Positions 56,246-64,000 of a stretch of DNA of 64,000 bases are shown here, piece by piece (the first letter of the stretch is position 1; every line of letters starts with the position of its first letter). Location of the stretch: the NCBI GenBank assembly GCA_036245805.1, contig BTRK01000003.1, positions 6,944,001-7,008,000 of the forward strand. Reading direction: 5' to 3'. The notes below the pieces were generated by a model, which searched no databases, had not been told where the DNA came from, and saw nothing but the letters and a program-made list of their open reading frames with translations. The DNA is from Pristionchus mayeri. Lineage: Eukaryota > Nematoda > Chromadorea > Rhabditida > Neodiplogasteridae. The translations under genes were made by a program, and so were the position numbers.

Positions 56246-58873
56246 ATGCTGCCACCTCTTCTACTGTTCATAGCTGTTACAGGCAACTCTCACCAATATT
56301 TCAAACATTAAAAAAAATAGTTGCACGTACTTATCATCATTTGAATAGAAACACATCATATAATTACGTTTACAGCCAACGCGATGACCCTTTCGTACGA
56401 CTCCGCGATTTCACTAAGATCGTCGAATACCGTGGTTCAACTCAGGGCCGACATATTGAAAGGATTCGTCGATCCTAACGCTAAAATGCAGAACAGCCTC
56501 GGCATCATCTCATCGTTCGGGAACCTCATTCGAAACGCTGTCTCCGATTTCACAACGACCGAGCCAAAGGAGAATTCGAAGGAGATGATCGAAGAGGTAA
56601 CTCAGCTGCTTTCTTCTTTCAATATTACAGCAAACTATATCAGTACACTTGTCGAATTCTAGTAGAAATTATATTTTTCTTTGTTTTATTATTATCAAGT
56701 ATACGTACAAAATTCTTCAGTTCTTCAGTTTTAAGATTTTCAAGAACGTTACTGAAGGTCTTTCGGGAGTACTGCACAATAGCCATACTCAATCGCTAAG
56801 TCTAAGCTGAAATAGTACATCGATGATTTAAAATTTCATTCTATGCACTTTTTGTCCGGTCGAGTCATGACAGATCAAATATAATGACGAGACCATACAT
56901 CGTTTATCAATCAATGAGCATCAACTACACAGATCGTCAATGTTCGGATGAAGAGGCTTATTCATCTTCTCTTCGACGTGTTTGACCTGCAAACCCCCTT
57001 CTCCATCAAGCAATTCACGGAACAATGCGGCAAAACCGATCCGTACCATCTGTTTCTGGTGAATTTTGATGCAACTTTAGTCGTTATCATTGTAAAATTT
57101 TTAAATTATTAATTATGCACTTAGGAATGTCTTAGGAATTCACGTCCTCTCTGGAGCTTCACAATGACCATAACATTATTTGGAAATCGATGGAAGCGGA
57201 TCCTCTCCACAAAAGGGAAACAATGGACAAGGCAATTGGGAAGGCGGACGATATCATTGAAGCACTGATAATTTAAAAACTATTAAAAACATTAACATAT
57301 ATAGATATAAATATAAATATAAATATATTAAAATATGGTATTTTATACTATTTTTGATTGTGTTCAAAAATATCAAAACGAATCGAGTGACTACACTGCT
57401 TCTTGCATATATTGATTCGTCTCCCAATTGTTGATGAATTCTATTAATATAATAAGTAATAGTGTGTATAATTCTAGCCACAAGTCTTTCATTTCAGACT
57501 ATGCTGCATACCATCCATCATTGTTGGAGGACAGGCAGCTTCAGCGACTGGGTAAGTGCGTGTGTCATAAATGTATATCATATTAGATAAGTATTCTGCA
57601 CGACTGGGTAAGTGCGTGTGTCATAAACGTATATCATATTAGATAAGTATTCTGCACATAAAAAACAATAATACTCATTCGTTTCAGATGTTGCAAGAAA
57701 ACAAGGATCCGCTCCGCGATAAACTGGTAAATCTTCCGATGAAATTGACGAAACTGAAGAAGGATCTTGCTGATCAGGTGAAGCCTATCATTTGTAGTTG
57801 GATATATTAAGGATGTTCATTCAATTTTTTTTTAATTAAAAAAAACCTTTATATCACAAGTATTAACTTGGATTGTGTAGTGTTACTTATATTGGACCGG
57901 CTATTAGTCCAGTAGCGTGCAAGAATCGTATTCTTCAGCGATAATATCGTTAAACTCTCAGCCATAGGTTCAGCATTCGAGATCCATTTTTAACGATAGC
58001 TCAATTTGATTGATTTCATCATCGATACATCGTCTTCTCTTCCGTTAGGTGGTCAGCGTATTGTTCTCGAACGTACGTTCCAAATGGCACATATTGCAGT
58101 CACTTGGCCCCCCGTATTGGCCGAAAAATCAACAGTCTCAAGAACGGGGATGGTACGCTGAATTTCACTCAAGGAGACGTGGTTGTGCCTTGGATACAAT
58201 CAATGTGGTCGAGGTAAAATTGACCAAACCCTTATTCACTATTACATACTATTTTTTTCAGTTACCATTACGATGTGATGATATTCGGCGAGGAAACGAA
58301 AATGAAATACTACTCGCTAAATTATGTGAGGAAATTGTGATTTGCCTTTTTTTAAGTTTATCGAATGTCAGTATTCAGTTGAACCTGCGCGAGAATATAA
58401 TGATAACGGGGGGCGGGGGTGTTGATAGCGAATTCAATTGTCTTGTCGAGAGTTGTTAATTACAATATACTCCTCATCACAGGAGCGAATCGCCTTCACG
58501 GACTTGCAAGGTACGATTGTGGTTCAGGCGCCGGTGGAAATCGATAAAACTAACGAGGACAAGCTGAAAAAGCTTAAACAGGAAGTCGACGAATACAAAT
58601 CGAAATTGAAATCATCCAGTGATGCCTGGTACGAATTTTGTACTGATTATAATCCAATCAAACTACTTTAGCTTAGACATTGGAAAAGCTGAGTCCGAAA
58701 TCATTCTACTTGATCGTTTCAAAAGCCTTGTGCTCCGGTACATGAAATACCCGGAAGCGATAGGGGCTACGGCAGCGTACGTCAACGAGCAAATTTCGAA
58801 GAAAGTCACCTTTGACATTGATTGCTCAGACGGGAAGGGACACGTCTTCAGAACAACCATGCTTTACGTCTAA
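56246..58873 (+). pseudogene. Paralogue of the secreted helical family, copy B, degraded
   Basis: Exons alignable to copy A: 56246-56282 (signal peptide MLPPLLLFIAVT, GC donor), 56376-56596, about 56756-56806 (VTEGLSGVLHNSHTQS), 56933-57058 (MKRLIHLLFD...FTEQCGKTDPYHLFL), about 57136-57270 (SMEADPLHKRET), 57500-57553, 57688-57778, about 58051-58212, 58262-58325, 58483-58628 and 58672-58873 (stop TAA). The first and last exons join in perfect phase. Lesions: the donor after 56806 reads CTAAGT instead of GTAAGT, the donor after 57270 is ATAATT, and the 58051-58212 exon has an internal deletion where FQMAHIAVTW is followed out of frame by GRKINSLKNGDGTLNFTQGD. It is divergently oriented to copy A. 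Function unknown. Confidence 0.65.
57546..57657. repeat. 56-bp tandem duplication over a splice donor
   Basis: CGACTGGGTAAGTGCGTG through AAGTATTCTGCA occurs twice in succession with one difference (AATGTA/AACGTA). It duplicates the end of an exon and its donor site in copy B. Confidence 0.9.
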
Positions 58874-60143
58874 CATGTTGAGAAACCTTGATAAAGATGC
58901 ATTTATTAATCGAACATACATGCTTGACGATTATTTAGGCGAAGAATATGCATCAGAATATTGGATATATTGATTACCAAAAAAAAATTTCGTCTGCTAT
59001 TTCTCCATCTTCTTCTGGCTCAATGCACTTGTACACAGGATAACAAGACCGCTCAACATGCAAACCGAGGTCCATTCACACTAGTTAAATCCGTTCGCTA
59101 TACGTCAATTCATGGAATCGATGGCGGTTAAATACTGAGCAACATCCACACACTGGAAAAGGTTCAGCTGAAGTTGACAATGACACTTAGGATTGTTGCA
59201 TATCGTCGGCTGCAATTAAAGCAGGACACTCAGCAAAAACGCGCCTAGTTGAAATATGTTTCAAAGGACTCTCTTCAAACGGCGTGATCTCTCCCTCGTT
59301 TCCTGTGCGTCAGGGCCAATTTTGAATGATTTATTGGAACCATAACTCAATGCTGAATATGAGACCGTTTGCGATAGATTCAACAATACCTTGGAACAGC
59401 TCGAAACCTCAAACTCACAAAAAGATGGTATATGGGGTAGTTTTCGATGCTGAACACAATGGTCACCATCATTTTGAATAATTCGTTCATTGGGGTCCGA
59501 TGTGGTGCCTTGTCACTTCCGACCAAAACTGGTTTTATATGCGTATCTCGGCCAGATTAGACGCTGGAAGCACGAAATTTCGCATGCGCTAGCAGAATTT
59601 CATGGCGAATCGGGCCTTGTATATATATATATATATATATTTCAACATCGGAATTTCGAAAATGGGTTACGGTTTATGATTGTCTCGTAACTGCGTTGTC
59701 AATTTGTACTTGCTAGTTTTGCTGATAGTCCCACTTTAATGTCCATTAACTCATGTTTTGTTTTAAATGTTCAGTGGTCAAATTTGAAGTATGGTTCCCG
59801 AATTGTATGTGTTTGATATCGAGTGAGTTTCGGGTGCTCTAAATGGCTTATCATTAATCTCGTACCTAAATCAAAATATACAATTAAAGGAAAATAAAAC
59901 ACGTTCAACAAGGTAGCCGTAATTTGTTGAAGCAGATATACTTGTATGGGGCACTGTTGCCAATCTTCCGCTTGAAACTATACCACGGTCTCTTCAAATC
60001 GGAAGATAGGTACTTCTTTGTAGAACAGTTGCTTAAACGCGGATATCGCTTTTGTCGGATGTTTAATCCCACATTTTATAGCATGCATGCGTACATCAGT
60101 ACTTCCCATTCTCCTGTTCCCAGTTTGCGTATCGATTGGAGAG
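58874..60143. other. Intergenic, TA microsatellite
   Basis: A TA dinucleotide run lies at 59619-59641. No other supported feature. Confidence 0.5.
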
Positions 60144-60253
60144 TGGGTTGTGCAAAAATGTTGCGGTCTCTTCATTCCGCATACTATCTCGTCGGTCAGA
60201 CATAGCGAGAGAGTATGCGGAATGAATAGACCGTAAAATTTTTGCACAACCCA
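60144..60253. mobile_element. Hairpin MITE with 10-bp target duplication
   Basis: TGGGTTGTGCAAAAATGTTG and TAAAATTTTTGCACAACCCA are inverted ends, with an inner fold CATTCCGCATACTATCTCG / CGAGAGAGTATGCGGAATG. The flanks GATTGGAGAG (60134-60143 and 60254-60263) are identical. The duplication length suggests a Mutator-like source. Confidence 0.92.
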
Positions 60254-60391
60254 GATTGGAGAGTACCCCTTTGGGATACCTATCAACGGCCAACTTGTGT
60301 TCGTTATTTTGAGGCAATTTTTTCCACATAATTTTATCTATTTTCCACATAAATTCCAAGTCATTTCAGAGTCACTTACGAAGATTTTTGT

Positions 60392-60682
60392 TTAAAGACG
60401 TGCTCCGGGGAATGAATGTTAGGGACTCCCACCACGAAAATTCTGCGCTCTCAATGGGAAACTGTAGCGAATTTACAAAGAGAAAGAGGCAGCGCGTAAG
60501 TGAAACTCGTGAAACATATCTTAACCAGCCACGACCCTGCGCTATCAATGAACTTTGTGCGTAAGTAAATAGTCTCAGAGTCGTATATGGAACTAAAAGT
60601 GATTTTTGATCGGGTGAGTGGTCTCTACAATATCCCCACTCTCACTATGGGTGGCTAAACATTCCCCGGAGCACTCATTTAA
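60392..60682. mobile_element. TTAA-flanked MITE, family 2 copy iv
   Basis: TTAAAGACGTGCTCCGGGG and CCCCGGAGCACTCATTTAA are the inverted ends with TTAA tips. Interior CCCACCACGAAAATTCTGCG and CGACCCTGCG match other copies. It ends 20 bp before an exon of the next gene. Confidence 0.9.
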
Positions 60683-60702
60683 CCTTTACTGATTTAATTC
60701 AG

Positions 60703-61509
60703 CCATGAACTGCGAACATTGGTTAATGTGACATTCGATTGGAGCTCGAGAATGATGAACGGAGGGAACAGGAAAAACGAAATTCACTCATGTCCCGAAG
60801 AACGAATTCAACGGGTAAGTTCGAAAGAGATATTTTTGGGTTTTAACTTTGTGACATTTGATGCTATTTTGTATAACAATATTTTCGGGAAGGCGTCAGA
60901 TGTTATGCGCTAAATTATGAGCACCACAAGAACGCCCAATGAAACCTTGTGTTCAAATTCCGAAATATTGAGAGATTCCAAAAGATATCAAAATCATCGT
61001 AGAGCTACTGCGAAATAACAGGAACGCAAGCCTCATTCATCATTGCTGGCGATGAATCCATATACAACAAGAAGCTTCGCACGGATCATCTTGTTTCCGA
61101 TAGTCATCAACGGTTAGAAATAATTATTGTCTTTTAAAATGACTCCATTACTGGCGGTGGCACAAAACATAGACCGTTTTGTGCAGTGACCCTTCCATGA
61201 CCCTCCAATCACTCAAGTATGGGACTTCGGCTCTTTTTGTTAGATGGCTTGTCCGGACGTGGAAGAATCTTACGGTGCTAGTCTCTAAAAAGAGCATCGG
61301 TGCCTTCATTGAAAGACATAGGGATGAATTTATAATTTGAAACTATATACTTTCCACATTCAATTTCCACAAATATCTGTGAAAATTAAAATCAAAAATG
61401 TTTAGTGATCAACGGGACGGAGCCACGTTCGGACTACTTTGCTGCTGCTGTGCACAAAGTGTATGCGTATGATGACGCGGATCTAATACCATTCGATAGG
61501 CAATTAGAG
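60703..61509 (+). CDS. Partial gene of unknown function
   Basis: Three exons join in phase: 60703-60814 (HELRTLVNVTFDWSSRMMNG), 61022-61112 (NPYTTRSFARIILFPIVIN) and 61406-61509 (PRSDYFAAAVHKVYAYDDAD). Acceptors and donors are consensus (AATTCAG, GTAAGT, GTATGT). No start or stop exon is found, and the family 2 MITE immediately upstream may have separated a 5' part. Not recognised. Confidence 0.45.
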
Positions 61510-61548
61510 GTATGTTAATGTCAACGATAATTCATTACAAATTGGCGT

Positions 61549-61705
61549 CTCTCAGTTCGAGTGTATCACGTAAGAAAGAAAAATTTTTGTCTCTCATCGT
61601 ACATCATCTATACATCGTCAAGAATCGTCAAGAATTCATCGTACATCATACATCGTGCGTCTCTCAGTTCGAGTGTATCACGTAAGAAAGAAAAATTTTT
61701 AAAAA
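61549..61705. repeat. Short direct duplication
   Basis: GCGTCTCTCAGTTCGAGTG with ATCACGTAAGAAAGAAAAATT occurs at 61549-61592 and again at 61658-61702. The spacer contains repeated CATCGTACATC and CGTCAAGAA words, suggesting slippage. Confidence 0.75.
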
Positions 61706-62651
61706 AATCAGTGTTTTTGTATGTTTCTGCAGATCACTTTTTCTTCAGTAAACTGTCAGTGTTGGGATGCTCATCACGACTAAAAACAAAGTGTGCTTCC
61801 ACTCATTTTTACGTACATTTCTGAGCCTGTCAGGTGTGATCTTTACAAGAAATGACTCGTTATTATGCACCATGTATCGTCCTTCAAACTGGTGAGCGTA
61901 TACACTATAGCAAGAGGGTTCTCGCGACGACATAACTAGTGTGATCGCATGTGTTTCTTGCCCAACAGCTGTTGCTCTCCCTCGTGCAAGCCCTTCCCTC
62001 AAGATAGCTTAGTTCGTGTAAAGTGATGTAGTGTGATGTCATCCTCAAAGGGATGTCAATTCGAAATCGAAATGTGATTTCGCAATTTCAACACCTCTTC
62101 GGATTAGGATATATGCCAGGGGGGGCGCGATTTCGAATTTAACTTACAATTGCCAAACCTGGATCATCAATGCATTAAAAAGCGTTCTGAACTTGAACAT
62201 GCATCTCCTAACGTGGGAATGTGTGCCGTCCCTTGCTATCTCACTTTCTGATCTGATGCATTTATGTTTACAACGTGCATTCGCCAACGCCGTTCCCTCT
62301 ATTTCCTCGCATCTTCGCTGTGTCGTTCTTGCAACATATCTTCTTCATCATCCAAAATATTTCATTCTGTTAGAGTTTGAAATTCGGGAAAAAATATTTC
62401 TTAATTTCCCTAAATAGCCAAACCGGAAAGAGAGCGTCGAGAGATTTTCTCTGCGTAACTGTGAACCTTTCACACTTTCACTTCTCCCTTTTCTTCCTCT
62501 TTTTTTCTCGTTTTCCGTTTTTTTCCTCTCCTTTTGCTTTTTTTTTACCAAACTCTAGGAATTGTTGCGTGCGTTTCAGACAATGATGTTTTCCTCACGA
62601 TAGAGCTCGGGCTTCTTAATCAGTTCATCAAAAGTGAAATTTATTGAGCCA

Positions 62652-63857
62652 ATGTCAACCAATCTCTTGATGCTCTCTTCATTCTTCTTACTCACCTCCT
62701 TCATCGTCTCCTCAGTGTTGGCGGGTGAAGAGTGCAAGATAGGAAGCAAGAAGATCATGGTTAGTCATTCCAGGCACGACATTGCCAGACGAAGTTGTCC
62801 AAATTGTATGCTCATGTGAAACTTACAACCAAACACTAGTTCATGTCCAACTTTTTGCATACTCAAAATTATTGCTCACAAGTTGAGAGCGCACTTGAGT
62901 GTCAGTTGAGTTAAACAAGATGTTTGCAACACGTGCTTCTACACCTGAAATTTTAAAAAAAGTGTAAAATGTATTTCAGTACTTCTTCGATTCTTCCCGC
63001 ATGGCTTGCTTTCCCATCCAGACCATCGTTTGTTCACAAGAGGCCACACATAGGTACGACACTCTGCGCGAGTGCCAACTACGACGAATCCCCAGTACGT
63101 CATTCCCTCTCACCCGAACCCCTATCACCTTTCTAACATACCAATCAATCACTCCCTATTAACGACAACTTCACCCTCGTGATTCCATCCCATCATTCTC
63201 CTCCTTCACGAACGTTATCTCTTATAGGGGACTTCAACATGTGCGCTGCAAATTCTCCTGCAGTCAAGCGAGCGGACGGGAAGAGTCATTGTTATCGTCA
63301 AGGAACGCCCCAGGTATCTGATATCCTTCCTCCCATTCGTAATTCGACTCATCGTGATTGTTCTATGTAGGCAATTCGAAATTAGTCACATTCTATGTGT
63401 GATCATTGGTTCCTCCGAAATTCCCACTTTTCCTCATGTATTATCTATGTCTCCTATCTGCCAAGTGGAAAAATCGCAGCATGGCGAGAGTAAGCTGTCT
63501 TGCCAGAGAGATATGCGATATGTTTCGTAATTCGGGTCAACGCTTCACCATTGTCTAACGGTTCAGAGAGAGAGTGCTTAGAGTTGAGGATTGAGTCGGA
63601 TATGCAGTATGTTTGACAAGGGAGTCTTCGTTCGGCACTACGTCGGATGAGAGCCATGATGTCATGAAGATATATCGAATGACATCATAATTCGTGACAT
63701 CATAATTCTCATCCGACCTAGTGCCAGTCGTTCGTCGAACTTTGTTCGGCCCTTTCTGTACTCCCTTTGAGTACTCTGAGAATAACAAGTGTCCGGATGG
63801 ATCAGTCTGCAATTTTGGTTTCGTCGTCGGAATCTGCTGCGATAAGAAAATCAAGGG
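62652..63857 (+). CDS. Secreted cysteine-rich protein, 5' part, runs off window
   Basis: Exon 62652-62759 encodes a signal peptide (LLMLSSFFLLTSFIVSSVLA) followed by GEECKIGSKKIM. Exon 62980-63053 (YFFDSSRMACFPIQTIVC) follows in phase. Further exons at about 63230-63314 (MCAANSPAVKRADGKSHCYR) and about 63728-63857 (FCTPFEYSENNKCPDGSVC, then GICCDK) carry a C...C...CP-G-x-x-C...CC spacing like the lustrin-type repeats common in nematode Kunitz proteins. The later junction phases are not settled. A MITE (63634-63725) sits just 5' of the last exon. A minus-strand frame over the first exon is a shadow. Confidence 0.55.
63634..63725. mobile_element. hAT-type hairpin MITE, sibling of 23571-23660
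   Basis: GGCACTACGTCGGATGAGAG and TTCTCATCCGACCTAGTGCC are inverted ends, related to the 23571 copy (GGCACTACACCGGATGAGAA). The flanks CTTCGTTC and AGTCGTTC agree at 6 of 8 positions. The interior is more diverged than in the other copy. Confidence 0.85.
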
Positions 63858-64000
63858 TGAGCTTCTGACATATATTCGGCTTTTCTAATTTGTCAGAAAT
63901 CGGCGAGAACAGTCTTCGAACTTTTGACGTGCAGTGGTTTTTTTTCTATATTTTATCCTACTCTCGTTCTTTCTCAAAACGAGGAAATCTGTGAAAAATA

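Noticed and set aside
60703..61509. Serpin-like gene
   Set aside because: The phrase LVNVTFDW briefly resembled a serpin strand, but no reactive-loop or other serpin signature follows and the resemblance is too short.
1..64000. CRISPR array, operon or other prokaryotic feature
   Set aside because: Repeats here are inverted or mobile rather than regularly spaced, and the genes have spliceosomal introns; this is eukaryotic DNA.

Overview
The window looks like nuclear DNA of a nematode, and a Pristionchus-like (diplogastrid) species is my best guess. The reasons are short GT-AG introns with TTTCAG-type acceptors, very small exons, an F-box gene with a nematode-type C-terminal region, a two-CTLD plus CUB gene, and many mariner elements. 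The species is inferred; no species-diagnostic marker is present. Gene models were built by hand from splice consensus, exon phase and family motifs. Where phases add up across many exons the model is strong (esterase, transposase, F-box, SH3-SH2 adaptor).

Layout. 1.2-6.1 kb: a complete 21-exon membrane-anchored carboxylesterase (minus). 8.0-13.9 kb: a candidate 5.9-kb Kolobok/T2-type DNA transposon flanked by TTAA. It carries an intron-rich THAP-Kolobok transposase gene (plus) and, on the opposite strand, six exon-sized pieces with splice sites, including fragments of rps-2, rpl-3 and rps-18. 14.6-15.4 kb: part of an unidentified helical protein. 18.4-20.4 kb: a hAT-type MITE holding a giant 1.8-kb foldback. 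20.4-22.5 kb: an F-box gene whose stop codon is the first three bases of that MITE. 23-30 kb: repeats, a mariner with an intact reading frame, a 5'-truncated LINE and a membrane-protein gene. 31.5-32.6 kb: a Src-like SH4-SH3-SH2 adaptor without a kinase domain. 34.9-38.7 kb: a decayed cytosolic 5'-nucleotidase (NT5C3-like) hit by a mariner, two MITEs and frameshifts. 39.5-42.2 kb: an inverted pair of TTAA MITEs and a broken mariner. 43.0-46.2 kb: the CTLD-CUB gene (minus). 48.4-58.9 kb: a small secreted-protein gene and a divergent pair of paralogues of an unrecognised secreted helical family, separated and interrupted by two more large foldbacks. 60.7-61.5 kb: an unidentified partial gene. 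62.7 kb to the end: the start of a secreted cysteine-rich gene that runs off the window.

The main story is mobile DNA. At least two TTAA-flanked MITE families (four full copies each, plus one partial) share the TTAAAGGRR-type terminus known for T2/Kolobok elements and co-occur with the Kolobok-like transposase gene. Other hairpin MITEs show 8-bp (hAT-like) or 9-10-bp (Mutator-like) target duplications. These insertions have altered the host genes: one supplies a stop codon, one splits an exon, and others sit beside splice sites.
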